Counted from the stretch's first letter, positions 10,882 through 20,121 are shown. The stretch is 64,000 nucleotides of DNA from Streptomyces sp. L2 (GCF_004124325.1 NZ_QBDT01000001.1:4960001-5024000), one strand, 5' to 3'. Notes: generated from the letters alone by a model not told the origin. Translations and numbers: made by a program.

Positions 10882-11191
10882 ACCGGGTCCCCCTTTCGCT
10901 CACCGGCGCCGGCCGGCAGCCGCCGCGCCCACCCGTGCCGCCCTGGGGGTCCCCCCCAGGCCCTTAAGGCACTGGGGGAGGCACGCATGCCCGCAGCTGG
11001 GTGGGTACGGCCGCCGCCGGGTGGGCGCGAGCAACCACGACGGGCCCGCGGCCGAACACGGCGCAGTTGGGGCAGCGTCCCATCAGGGGCGCGGGGAACT
11101 GCGCGACAAGCCACGACGTGTCCGCACCCGGCGAACGGGCCCGTGCCCGGGGCCGGTGAACCCCGCGGAACAGCTCCGTTAGATTGTGGGC
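10882..11191. repeat. Repeat-rich intergenic region between the IclR and protease genes
   Basis: Holds a second version of the element seen after the xdh operon (10926-11002; shared blocks GCGCCCACCCGTGCCGCCC and TGCCCGCAG), here interrupted by GGGGGTCCCCCC, and one copy of the dispersed 20-mer GGGCGCGGGGAACTGCGCGA at 11087-11106. It ends with a promoter at 11156-11185. No gene. Confidence 0.65.
11156..11185 (+). promoter_or_regulatory. Probable promoter of a leaderless transcript
   Basis: GTGAAC (11156-11161) and TAGATT (11180-11185) are 18 bp apart. The GTG at 11192 begins seven bases after the -10 box, where transcription would start, and there is no ribosome-binding site, so the protease mRNA is probably leaderless. 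Confidence 0.55.
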
Positions 11192-11983
11192 GTGCTCTCA
11201 CGTCTCACGCGGCCCCAGGCCCTCCTCGTCTGTGTCCTGCCCGTCGTGGCCCTGCTGGCGACCGCCGCGTTCGCGCCGCTGCCGTTCACCGTGGCGCAGC
11301 CGGGGCTGACCGCCGATGTGCTGGGGAAGAACAAGGGCACCCAGGTGATCACCATCTCGGGGGCGCCGGTCCGCGCGACCAAGGGCCAGCTGCGGATGGT
11401 GACCATCGAGGCGACCGGCCCGGACACCCCCGTCCACCTCGGCGACGTGCTGGGCAACTGGTTCCGGACCGACCGGGCCGTCATGCCCCACGACTCGGTC
11501 TACCCGAGCGGCGGCACCGTCAAGGAGATCGAGAAGCACAACACCCAGCAGATGCGGCAGTCGCAGGACGCGGCGACACAGGCCGCGCTGAACTACCTGC
11601 ACCTGAGCGGCGACGACGTCAAGGTCAAGCTGCGGCTCGCCGACGTGGGCGGCCCCAGCGCGGGCCTGCTGTTCACCCTCGGCATCATCGACAAGCTGGA
11701 CGGCGACGGCAGCGGCGGCGACCTGACGGGCGGCCGCGCCATCGCCGGTACGGGGACGATCGACGCCCACGGCGCGGTCGGCGCGGTCGGCGGGGTGGCC
11801 CTGAAGACGCAGGCCGCCCGCCGGGACGGCGCGACCGTCTTCCTGGTCCCGAAGGACGAGTGCTCCGACGCCCAGTCCGAGCTGCCGAAGGGCCTGCGAC
11901 TGGTCCCGGTCAGCACCCTGAAGGGCACGGTCACCGCCCTGAAGGCCCTTCAGACGGGCAAGGGCTCCGTACCGAGCTGTTAG
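11192..11983 (+). CDS. Lon-like (S16) serine protease without PDZ domain
   Basis: Membrane-anchored Lon-type protease related to YlbL, 263 residues. A single transmembrane segment (residues about 8-30) precedes an external region and a C-terminal S16 domain with the Ser-Lys dyad: Ser156 in GGPSAG and Lys205 in GGVALKTQAA. YlbL proteins normally carry a PDZ domain of about 80 residues between the HNTQQMRQSQDAAT segment and the protease domain; here that insert is absent. The upstream GTG 11186 is an alternative start two codons earlier. Neither has a ribosome site, and the -10 box placement favours 11192 on a leaderless mRNA. The stop codon overlaps that of the convergent small gene at 11980-11983. 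Confidence 0.8.
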   Translation: MLSRLTRPQALLVCVLPVVALLATAAFAPLPFTVAQPGLTADVLGKNKGTQVITISGAPVRATKGQLRMVTIEATGPDTPVHLGDVLGNWFRTDRAVMPHDSVYPSGGTVKEIEKHNTQQMRQSQDAATQAALNYLHLSGDDVKVKLRLADVGGPSAGLLFTLGIIDKLDGDGSGGDLTGGRAIAGTGTIDAHGAVGAVGGVALKTQAARRDGATVFLVPKDECSDAQSELPKGLRLVPVSTLKGTVTALKALQTGKGSVPSC

Positions 11984-12174
11984 ACGGCGGCCGGCGACGG
12001 GACCGCGCCGGCGGTCAGGCGCAGGCCCAGTTCGACGAGGGTCCAGCCGAGGCGGGCGCGCAGGGCGGCGCGCGGCACGGTGGGGCCGGCCTGGCCGGCG
12101 AGCCGGTGCGCGTCGGCCTCGGCGCGCAGGGCGGCGGTGTGCTGCTGGGCGAGCTGCTGGATGTCCGTGTGCAT
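11980..12174 (-). CDS. Small protein of unknown function (64 residues)
   Basis: A small Ala-rich helical protein, TAA-stopped, downstream of and in the same direction as the ArsR-like regulator with 11 bases between. ATG 12174 is preceded by AGAGG at a usable distance, and the third positions are GC-rich as in neighbouring genes. No domain recognised. The helical pattern (AALRAEADAHRLAG, RLGWTLVELGLRLTAG) and position suggest a protein co-made with the regulator. Its stop shares bases with the stop of the convergent protease gene. Confidence 0.6.
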   Translation of the reverse strand: MHTDIQQLAQQHTAALRAEADAHRLAGQAGPTVPRAALRARLGWTLVELGLRLTAGAVPSPAAV

Positions 12175-12185
12175 GGCGGGGCCTC

Positions 12186-12764
12186 TCAGTCCGTCTCGAT
12201 GGGGAACAGGTGCGTGTGGATCCGTACGTGCTCGGCACCGGGCGCGTCGGTGGCGCGGTCGCGGTAGCCGTCGATCAGGGCGTGCATCTTCTGGATCAGC
12301 TCGGCGGCCAGCTCGGCGTCGAGCCGTAGCGTCGCGTCGCTCATGTCGGTGGCGCTGGACCAGTCCGCGGACCAGTGGTCCCGGTTGCCGAGCCAGGTCG
12401 ACAGCTCACGGGCGTGGTTCGCGGCGACCTCGTGCAGGAAGGCCTCGGCCAGTCCCCGCACCTCCGGTCCCGCCCCCTCGAATTCGGCGGTGTCGAAGAC
12501 CAGGCCCTGGTCCACCGCCCGCCACCACCGCTCCCGGCCCTTGCCGTGTTCCGGGGCGTCCTCCACGAAGCCGTGGGCGGCGAGCTGGCGCAGGTGGTAG
12601 CTGGTCGCGCCGCTGGACTCGCCGAGCCGGTCGCCCAGTTGGGAGGCGGTGGCCGGTCCGTTGTGCCGCAGGGCGTCCAGCAGCCGCATCCGCAGGGGAT
12701 GGGCGAGCCCCCGCAGCGAGCGGGCGTCCAGTCGGCGCTGCGGCCGTTCCTCGTGCTCCGTCAT
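12186..12764 (-). CDS. ArsR-like (HTH_20) winged-helix transcriptional regulator
   Basis: Regulator of 192 residues with an N-terminal ArsR-type winged helix (LRGLAHPLRMRLLDALRHNG, then ASQLGDRLGESSGATSYHLRQLAAHG, residues about 12-60), a wing with GKGRERWWRAV, and a helical C-terminal dimer/ligand domain. No metal-binding cysteines are present, so it is the non-metal subgroup. ATG 12764 has no ribosome site, but a -10 box TATCTT lies seven bases upstream, suggesting a leaderless message. Repeated TTGCAA/TTTGCA words overlap that promoter and may be its own operator. It forms a unit with the 64-residue gene downstream. Confidence 0.85.
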   Translation of the reverse strand: MTEHEERPQRRLDARSLRGLAHPLRMRLLDALRHNGPATASQLGDRLGESSGATSYHLRQLAAHGFVEDAPEHGKGRERWWRAVDQGLVFDTAEFEGAGPEVRGLAEAFLHEVAANHARELSTWLGNRDHWSADWSSATDMSDATLRLDAELAAELIQKMHALIDGYRDRATDAPGAEHVRIHTHLFPIETD

Positions 12765-12827
12765 GCCTACAAAGATAGCTATGCAAAGACTTCCTTGCAA
12801 CTGTTTCTTTGCAACGAATTCTTTGGA
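12765..12827 (-). promoter_or_regulatory. Promoter and probable operator of the ArsR-like gene
   Basis: On the minus strand, -35 TTGCAA (12795-12800) and -10 TATCTT (12772-12777) are 17 bp apart and the -10 box is seven bases from the ATG. The AT-rich block carries repeated TTGCAA and CTTTGC words on both strands, a plausible autoregulatory operator. Confidence 0.6.
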
Positions 12828-12871
12828 CCGTGTGGGGGCTCTCCGGACCGCACCGCGCCGCCCGTCGGCGG

Positions 12872-13888
12872 CTACTTCACGAACCCCTCCTGCTTCATCC
12901 AGTCCAGCGCCACCTGGTGCGGGTCCTCGCCGTCGACGTCCACCTTGGCGTTCAGGGTCTGGGCCACCGTGTTGTCCAGCTTCTTGGTGACGGGGTCGAT
13001 GACGCGGGCGAGGGCCGGCCACTTCTTCAGGACCTTGGTGTTGATCACGGGCGCCGCGTTGTAGTTGGGGAAGAAGTGCTTGTCGTCGGCCATCACCACC
13101 AGGTGCATGGACTTGATGCGGCCGTCGGTGGTGAAGACTTCCCCGTACGTGCAACTCCCCTTCGCCACCTGGGTGTAGATGATCCCGGTGTCCATCTGGG
13201 TGATGTTCCGCGTCGGGATGTGCATCCCGTACGCCTTCTCCATGCCGGGCAGCCCGTCGGCCCGGTTGGCGAACTCGCCCTCCACGCACAGGGTCACCGC
13301 GCCGGGGTCCTTCTTCGCCAGCGCCGCCACCTGGGACAGGTTCCGGGTGCCGTACTTCTTGAAGTTGTCCTGGTTCATGGCCAGCGCGTAGGTGTTGTTC
13401 AGCCGCGAGGGCGGCAGCCAGGTCAGTCCGTTCTTCAGGTCGGCGTCCCGGACCGCCTGCCACTGCTTCTCGGGGTCCGGGATCGGCTTGCTCTTGCCGA
13501 GGTAGGTGATCCAGCCCGTGCCGGTGTACTCGTAGAGGGCGTCCGCGTCGCCGCTCTTGACCGCCTCCCGCGATCCGATGGATCCCTGGATACCGGTCCG
13601 GTCCAGCACGTCCGCGCCGGCCGCCTCGAAGGCGATCCCCATGATCGCGCCGAGGATCAGCTGCTCGGTGAACTCCTTGGAGGTGACCGTGAGGTGCGCC
13701 CCCTTCAGCGGCTTCCCGGCGCCGATCGAGCCGGGCTCCACGTCGTCCACCATCGGCGAACCGCTGGTCAGGCCGCAGCCGGAGGGCAGGGCCAGGGCGA
13801 GCAGCAGCAGCGCGGCGGCGGGGAGGGCCGTATGGCGTCCCGTGCGCCGCATGCACATCAGATGACCCGTGCGCCCCGTGCGCCTCAC
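12872..13888 (-). CDS. Osmoprotectant-type ABC transporter substrate-binding lipoprotein
   Basis: OpuCC/ProX-type binding protein for quaternary amines such as glycine betaine or choline, 338 residues. The signal peptide ends in a lipobox (LALPSGC), then the OpuAC fold begins with LTVTSKEFTEQLILGAI and contains DALYEYTGTGWITYLG and NNTYALAMNQDN, segments typical of the family. Start GTG 13888 is chosen because GGAGG lies seven bases upstream and it overlaps the permease stop (GTGA); ATG 13858 would also leave a full signal peptide. It is the last gene of the four-gene importer operon. Ligand inferred from family only. Confidence 0.9.
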   Translation of the reverse strand: MRRTGRTGHLMCMRRTGRHTALPAAALLLLALALPSGCGLTSGSPMVDDVEPGSIGAGKPLKGAHLTVTSKEFTEQLILGAIMGIAFEAAGADVLDRTGIQGSIGSREAVKSGDADALYEYTGTGWITYLGKSKPIPDPEKQWQAVRDADLKNGLTWLPPSRLNNTYALAMNQDNFKKYGTRNLSQVAALAKKDPGAVTLCVEGEFANRADGLPGMEKAYGMHIPTRNITQMDTGIIYTQVAKGSCTYGEVFTTDGRIKSMHLVVMADDKHFFPNYNAAPVINTKVLKKWPALARVIDPVTKKLDNTVAQTLNAKVDVDGEDPHQVALDWMKQEGFVK

Positions 13889-14787
13889 GCGCCCACCTCC
13901 AGACCGCGCGGCCGGAGCAGGATCTCCGTGAGGGCGGCCAGCCAGTCCACCAGGAGGGCCAGCGCCACGGTGAGGACCGAGCCCAGCACCAGGACCGGCA
14001 TGCGCTGCGTGGTGATGCCCGTGGTGATCAGCGTCCCCAGACCGCCGCCCCCGCCGAAGGTCGCCAGCGTCGCCGTACCCACGTTGAGCACCAGGGCCGT
14101 CCGGACGCCCGCGAGGATCAGCGGTACGGCGAGGGGGAGTTCGATACGGGTGAGCACGCCGAACGGGGACATGCCGATGCCGCGGGCCGCCTCCAGCAGC
14201 GTGGGGTCGTTGGCCTTCAGCCCGGCGATGGTGTTGGACAGCACGGGCAGCACGGCGTAGATGATGATGCCGATCAGCGGCGCCTTCGTCCCCGTGCCCA
14301 GCCAGATCACCAGCAGGGCGAGCAGGCCGATCGCCGGGGTCGCCTGGCCCATGTTGGCGAACGCCACGGCGACCGGGGTGGCCTTGCGGAACGCCCGCCG
14401 GGTGAGCACGATGCCCAGCGGGATCGCGATGATCAGCACGAAGAACGTCGAGATCACCGTCAGCTTCACGTGCTGCCACAGCGCCTTGGAGACCTTGCCG
14501 TCCGAGAGGGCGTTCTCCGAGATCGTGTCCAGGTGCGCCTGCTGAAACCACAGCCAGGTGGCCAGCAGGACGGCGACGAGGAACGCGGGCCGGACGGTCA
14601 GCTGCTGCCAGGTCAGCCGCCGGGCCGGCGGGCGCTGCCGCGGGGGAGGGGCCTCCTGCCCGGCCTCGTCCGGGAGTGCGAGCCCACCGCCCTCGTCGCG
14701 GAACGCGCTCCCCTCGCCCTCGTCGCGGAACGCGAGCCCCTCGACCTCGTGCTCGCCCTCGGGGCGCCGCCGCGGGGACGTGCTCAT
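13885..14787 (-). CDS. Osmoprotectant ABC transporter permease
   Basis: Permease of the ProW/OpuCB type, 300 residues with about six transmembrane helices from residue 65 onward. The EAA loop that contacts the ATPase is ARGIGMSPFGVLTRIELPLAVPLILAG. The first 60 residues are a charged cytoplasmic tail with a threefold imperfect repeat (LAFRDEGEG, SAFRDEGGG, LALPDEAGQ; about 14680-14760), unlike the shorter tails usual for the family. The ATG overlaps the ATPase stop (ATGA) and GGGGAAGG lies just upstream. Second permease of the operon; it pairs with the product of the first. Confidence 0.9.
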   Translation of the reverse strand: MSTSPRRRPEGEHEVEGLAFRDEGEGSAFRDEGGGLALPDEAGQEAPPPRQRPPARRLTWQQLTVRPAFLVAVLLATWLWFQQAHLDTISENALSDGKVSKALWQHVKLTVISTFFVLIIAIPLGIVLTRRAFRKATPVAVAFANMGQATPAIGLLALLVIWLGTGTKAPLIGIIIYAVLPVLSNTIAGLKANDPTLLEAARGIGMSPFGVLTRIELPLAVPLILAGVRTALVLNVGTATLATFGGGGGLGTLITTGITTQRMPVLVLGSVLTVALALLVDWLAALTEILLRPRGLEVGA

Positions 14788-16076
14788 GCCTTCCCCGTCC
14801 CGCCGGGAGCCCCGCCCCCGCCCACCACACCCTCCTGCTCCAGATGGGTCTGCTGGGAGCGGGCCTCCTCCAGGTCGTGCTGGTGCTCCATCGCCTCCAG
14901 CCGGTCCTCCTCCAGCAGTTCGTGCACCGAGTTCATGAGGGTCTCCATGTCGACGACGCCGAGGTACTCCCCGCGCCGACCGGTCACCGCGACCCGGCCC
15001 GCGTTGTCCGTGAGCACCGCCTCCAGCGCGTCCCGCAGGGTCGCGTCCCGGGTCACCGTGTCGTGCACCAGCGTGCCCGCGCGGGCCAGCGAGCCCCGCG
15101 CCCGCATCAGGTCGCCGCGCCGGAGCCACTTGTAGGGGCGGCGGCGCCGGTCCAGCAGCAGGATCTCGTTGGTGCCGCTGCTCCGCAGGAACCCGAAGAT
15201 CTGCTGCAGCGGGGTGTCCACGGTCACCGTCGGGTAGTCCCGCATCTCCACGTCCCGCACCCGGGTGAGGTTCAGCCGCTTCAGCGCCGCGCCCGCGCCG
15301 ACGAAGCCGGAGACGAAGTCGTCCGCCGGGTTGGTGAGGATCGCCTCCGGGGTGTCGAACTGGGCGATGTGCGAGCGCTCGCGCAGTACGGCGATCCGGT
15401 CGCCCAGTTTGATCGCCTCGTCGAAGTCGTGGGTGACGAAGACGATCGTCTTGTGCAGCTCGTGCTGGAGCCGGATCAGCTCGTCCTGGAGGTGGTCGCG
15501 GGTGATCGGGTCGACCGCGCCGAACGGCTCGTCCATGAGCAGCACCGGGGGGTCGGCGGCGAGCGCGCGGGCCACGCCGACGCGCTGCTGCTGGCCGCCG
15601 GAGAGCTGGCGCGGATAACGGCCGTGGAACTCACCGGGGTCGAGCCCCACGAGGTCCAGCATCTCCTCGACCCGCGATCTGATCCGCGGCCTGGACCAGC
15701 CGATCATCTTCGGCACCAGCGCGATGTTCTGGGCGACGGTCATGTGCGGGAACAGGCCCGAGGACTGGATGGCGTAGCCGACCTTGCGGCGCAGCTTCAC
15801 CGCGTCGATGCCGGTGACGTCCTCGCCGCCGATGCGGATGCGGCCGCCGGTCGGCTCGATCAGCCGGTTGATCATCTTCAGGGTGGTGGACTTCCCGCAG
15901 CCCGACGGGCCCACGAAGATCACCGTCTCGCCCGCCCCGATCTCCATGGTGACGTTCTCCACGGCCGGCTGCGGGTTCCCCGGGTACAGCTTGGTGAGGT
16001 TCTCCAGCTCGATGGTCGCCCCCGCCACCGACGACGACTGCGATGACGACTCAGACGGCTCAGACGGCTCAGACAC
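14784..16076 (-). CDS. Osmoprotectant ABC transporter ATPase with C-terminal CBS domains
   Basis: OpuCA/ProV-type ATPase of 430 residues. Walker A is GPSGCGKST, the Q-loop is in GYAIQSSGLFPHMTV, the ABC signature is LSGGQQQRVGVARAL, Walker B is VLLMDEPFGAVD, and THD follows as the H-loop. Residues about 265-390 form a CBS pair (YPTVTVDTPLQQIF and DATLRDALEAVLTDNAGRVAV), which in this family senses ionic strength or c-di-AMP. The start is GTG 16076 with GAGGGGG six bases before, overlapping the upstream permease by eight bases. A Ser-rich N-terminus and Gly-rich tail flank the domains. Confidence 0.93.
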   Translation of the reverse strand: MSEPSEPSESSSQSSSVAGATIELENLTKLYPGNPQPAVENVTMEIGAGETVIFVGPSGCGKSTTLKMINRLIEPTGGRIRIGGEDVTGIDAVKLRRKVGYAIQSSGLFPHMTVAQNIALVPKMIGWSRPRIRSRVEEMLDLVGLDPGEFHGRYPRQLSGGQQQRVGVARALAADPPVLLMDEPFGAVDPITRDHLQDELIRLQHELHKTIVFVTHDFDEAIKLGDRIAVLRERSHIAQFDTPEAILTNPADDFVSGFVGAGAALKRLNLTRVRDVEMRDYPTVTVDTPLQQIFGFLRSSGTNEILLLDRRRRPYKWLRRGDLMRARGSLARAGTLVHDTVTRDATLRDALEAVLTDNAGRVAVTGRRGEYLGVVDMETLMNSVHELLEEDRLEAMEHQHDLEEARSQQTHLEQEGVVGGGGAPGGTGKA

Positions 16077-16716
16077 GGATCCCCCTCGGAATGGTCAGCC
16101 GCCCGATCAGCACGTACGCGGCGTCGAACAGAAGGGCGAGGATGATGATCCCCAGCGTGCCCGCGAGCACCTGGTTCAGCGCGTTCTTGCTGCCCAGCGA
16201 GCCGATCCCGCGGAAGATCTCGTTGCCGAGGCCGGGCCCGGACGCGTAGGCGGCGATGGCGGCGATGCCCATCAGCATCTGCGTGGAGACCCGGATGCCG
16301 GTCAGGATCGGCGGCCAGGCCAGCGGCAGCTCGACCCGCACCAGCCGGGCGAGCCGGGACATGCCGATACCGCGGGCCGCGTCCACCAGCGTCGGGTCCA
16401 CCCCGCGCAGGCCCACGATGGAGTTCCGCACGATGGGCAGCAGCCCGTACAGGGTCAGCGAGACGACGGTCGGCGGCACACCCAGGCCCACGACCGGGAT
16501 GAGCAGACCGATCATGGCCAGGGAGGGGATGGTCAGGATGGTGGACGTGGCGATGGTGGCGAGGTTGCCCGCCCAGGTGCTGCGGTAGGTGACGACCCCG
16601 ATCAGCACGCCGAGGACGGTCGCCACGACCATGCACTGGAACACCGCGCTGGCGTGCTGGTAGGCGTCGGCGAGCAGCTGCTGGTGACGGGCGGTCAGAT
16701 AGTCCCAGAAGTTCAC
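16069..16716 (-). CDS. Osmoprotectant ABC transporter permease
   Basis: First gene of the importer operon: permease of 215 residues with about five or six membrane helices and EAA loop ARGIGMSRLARLVRVELPLAWPPILTG. It is shorter than its partner because it lacks an N-terminal tail. Start GTG 16716 follows a GGGGGTGA site. The four genes overlap by 4-8 bases, so expression should be tightly coupled. The operon promoter must lie in the 46 bp after the AsnC gene or further upstream, since both genes run the same way. Confidence 0.9.
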   Translation of the reverse strand: MNFWDYLTARHQQLLADAYQHASAVFQCMVVATVLGVLIGVVTYRSTWAGNLATIATSTILTIPSLAMIGLLIPVVGLGVPPTVVSLTLYGLLPIVRNSIVGLRGVDPTLVDAARGIGMSRLARLVRVELPLAWPPILTGIRVSTQMLMGIAAIAAYASGPGLGNEIFRGIGSLGSKNALNQVLAGTLGIIILALLFDAAYVLIGRLTIPRGIRV

Positions 16717-16762
16717 GCGCTCACCCCCGCTCCGGGTCGCCGCGCTGCCCGTCCAGCAGCGA

Positions 16763-17242
16763 TCAAGTCCCTTCCGTGTCCGCCGCCGCCTGTTCCACCA
16801 GCGGGATGATCCGCAGCGGGACGGGGTTCTCCATGACGATCGCCGTGGAGGCCCGGACGATGCCATCAAAACCGACAACCCGGTCGATCACCCGCTGGAG
16901 ATCGGCGTTCGAGCGGGCCACCAGCCGGCACAGCATGTCCCCGGTGCCGGTCGTGGTCAGCAGTTCCAGCACCTCGGGAACCGTCGCCAAGTGCGCCCGG
17001 ACATCGGCCCCTTGGCCCTGCCGGATCTGCAGCGTGGCGAACGCGGTGACCGGGTAGCCGAGGGCCGCCGGGTCCACCTGGGGGCCGAATCCTCGGATGA
17101 CGCCATTCGACTGAAGCCGGTCGAGGCGGGCCTGCGCCGTGCCCCGCGCCACCCCCAGCCTGCGGGACATCTCCAGCACCCCGATACGCGGCTCCCGTGC
17201 CAGCAGCACCAGGATCCGGCCGTCCAGATGATCGATCGCCAC
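16763..17242 (-). CDS. Lrp/AsnC family transcriptional regulator
   Basis: Feast/famine-type regulator, 159 residues. Helix-turn-helix at residues about 3-50 (DHLDGRILVLLAREPRIGVLEMSRRLGVARGTAQARLDRLQ) followed by the RAM ligand/oligomer domain (TAFATLQIRQGQG to the end). Start is placed at GTG 17242 because GGAGG sits four bases before; ATG 17263 is an in-frame alternative. It faces hppD across 122 bp that contain strong palindromes, so it most likely controls hppD and itself in response to an aromatic amino acid or metabolite; that link is inferred from position. Confidence 0.88.
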   Translation of the reverse strand: MAIDHLDGRILVLLAREPRIGVLEMSRRLGVARGTAQARLDRLQSNGVIRGFGPQVDPAALGYPVTAFATLQIRQGQGADVRAHLATVPEVLELLTTTGTGDMLCRLVARSNADLQRVIDRVVGFDGIVRASTAIVMENPVPLRIIPLVEQAAADTEGT

Positions 17243-17263
17243 AGCGCCTCCAGGGGTGGTCAT

Positions 17264-17297
17264 CCTGTACAGAAAGGCCGATGGTACGGCTGTACCA
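17264..17297. promoter_or_regulatory. Palindromic operator between the AsnC-type gene and hppD
   Basis: TGGTAC and GTACCA form a perfect 6+6 palindrome around GGCT at 17282-17297, and a related 8-bp palindrome CTGTACAG lies at 17265-17272. Both share a GTAC core, as expected for an Lrp-type regulator binding two helical turns. Confidence 0.55.
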
Positions 17298-17301
17298 CTG
17301 A

Positions 17302-18510
<1,209 letters not shown>

Positions 18511-18537
18511 TCCACGGCGGCCTGCGACCCACAGGGT

Positions 18538-20121
18538 TCAGGAGGTCTCGTCGGAATCCTCGGACGGCAGCGGTTCGTCCGGTACGGGGCCCAGCGCGGC
18601 AAGCGCCCGCTGGGCCTCCGGCGCGTCCAGGGGCGAGAACCACGGGTTGATCCGCAGCGCCTCCTCAAGGTGCCGGCGGGCGGACGCGGCCAGCCCCAGG
18701 CCCTGCTCGATCATCCCCCGGTGGAACGCGTACGGCGCACTGCGCACCCCGCCGCCCTTCGCCGCGTCCGTCGCGATCGACGCGTACGTCAGCGCCTCCT
18801 CGTCGGCGCCCGCGCGGTGCAGCGCCCAGCCCAGCGCGTCGGCCACCGCGAGGCCGGGCTGGCGCGCCCACTCCGCCCGCAGCCGCGCCACCGCGTCCGT
18901 GGCGTCCCCGTGGTCCGCCTCGAACCGCCCGGTCAGCAGGTCCTCGTCGACCCCGCCGGACTCCGCCTGCCGCAGCCGCTCCCGCAGCAGCGCGTACTGC
19001 TCCCCGGCCTGCTCGCCCCGGCGCAGCGACTCGTACAGCTCGCCCAGGTCCAGCAGGTCCTCGGGGCGCGGCCGCGTCGCCACGGCCGTCGCGTACGCGT
19101 CCAGCGCCTCGTCGGTGCGGCCCAGCGCGGCCAGCGCCCGGCCCTGCCCCGCGAGGGCCTCCCGCCGGTCCGGATCCAGGCGTACGGCCGCCCGGTAGTG
19201 CCGCAGCGCGTCCTCGCGGTCCCCGCGCTCCCAGGCCAGCCGGCCCGCGTCCGCCAGGTACGCGGCCCGTTCGGCGGGCGTACCGGCGGCGGCCGCAGCG
19301 TCGGCGAGCTGGGCCTCGGCGTCCTCGCGCCAGCCCCGGTCCCGGTACACCTGCGACGCCCGCGCCATCACCGCCGGCCGCGCGGCGGCACCGGTGTGCA
19401 GCTCCAGCAGCTTCTCCAGGGTGGAGCGGGCCCGCTTGTAGTCACCGAGCCCGGTGTAGGCGTCGATCAGCGGCGGATACGCGGACCACTCCTTCGGCGT
19501 CAGCTTCCGCGCCTGCTCGCCGTACCGTTTCGCCGCCGGGAAGTCCCGGCGCGCGTTCGCCAGCGCGGCCAGCGCGCCGAGCGCCTGGGCGTTCCCCTCG
19601 GCCTTCACCTTCAGCGACGTCCGAAGCGCCTGCTCCGCCCGCGGGAAGTCCGCGGCGTCCGCCTCCCGCCGGCCCCGCGCCACGTACGCGGACCCGAGCA
19701 CCGCCCACGCGCGCGCGTCCCGCGGCCGCGCCCGCACCAGGCTCTCCTGCCGCCCGATGAGCACCGCCAGATCCGGCAGCGCGGCCGGCCGCCCGGACGT
19801 GACCGCCGTCAGCGCGAGCGCCCGCGCGCGGGGCCCCGGTGCGGGCGCCACGGCCCCGTGCCCCGACACTTCCGGCAGCAGCACCAGCGCCGCGCCGGCC
19901 AACAGCCCGCCCGCGGCCAGGCCCGCCGCCAGGCCCACCAGCGCCCGCCGCGAAATCCGCCACCCCTGGCGCCGCACCGGCGGCCGCACGGAAGGCTGCG
20001 GCGGGACGGCACCCGACGGCGGGACCGAACCCGGCGCGCCCACGGAACCCGGCGCTCCCGCCGAACCCGGCGCGCCCGCGGCACCCGTGTCGGGACGGTC
20101 GTCGTACGGTCGGATCTCCAT
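18538..20121 (-). CDS. Membrane-anchored tetratricopeptide repeat protein
   Basis: Protein of 527 residues: a Pro/Ala/Gly-rich cytoplasmic N-terminus with short GAPGS repeats, one transmembrane segment (residues about 60-82), then a long outside TPR solenoid. TPR units are visible in ARAWAVLGSAYVARGRREAD, AYPPLIDAYTGLGDYKRA, WERGDREDALRHYRAAVRLD and EALAGQGRALAALGRTDEAL. No catalytic domain is seen, so it is likely an assembly or scaffold protein. ATG 20121 was chosen; GTG 20130, three codons upstream, is an alternative and neither has a strong ribosome site. It is convergent with hppD and divergent from the FAD oxidase. Function unknown. Confidence 0.85.
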   Translation of the reverse strand: MEIRPYDDRPDTGAAGAPGSAGAPGSVGAPGSVPPSGAVPPQPSVRPPVRRQGWRISRRALVGLAAGLAAGGLLAGAALVLLPEVSGHGAVAPAPGPRARALALTAVTSGRPAALPDLAVLIGRQESLVRARPRDARAWAVLGSAYVARGRREADAADFPRAEQALRTSLKVKAEGNAQALGALAALANARRDFPAAKRYGEQARKLTPKEWSAYPPLIDAYTGLGDYKRARSTLEKLLELHTGAAARPAVMARASQVYRDRGWREDAEAQLADAAAAAGTPAERAAYLADAGRLAWERGDREDALRHYRAAVRLDPDRREALAGQGRALAALGRTDEALDAYATAVATRPRPEDLLDLGELYESLRRGEQAGEQYALLRERLRQAESGGVDEDLLTGRFEADHGDATDAVARLRAEWARQPGLAVADALGWALHRAGADEEALTYASIATDAAKGGGVRSAPYAFHRGMIEQGLGLAASARRHLEEALRINPWFSPLDAPEAQRALAALGPVPDEPLPSEDSDETS

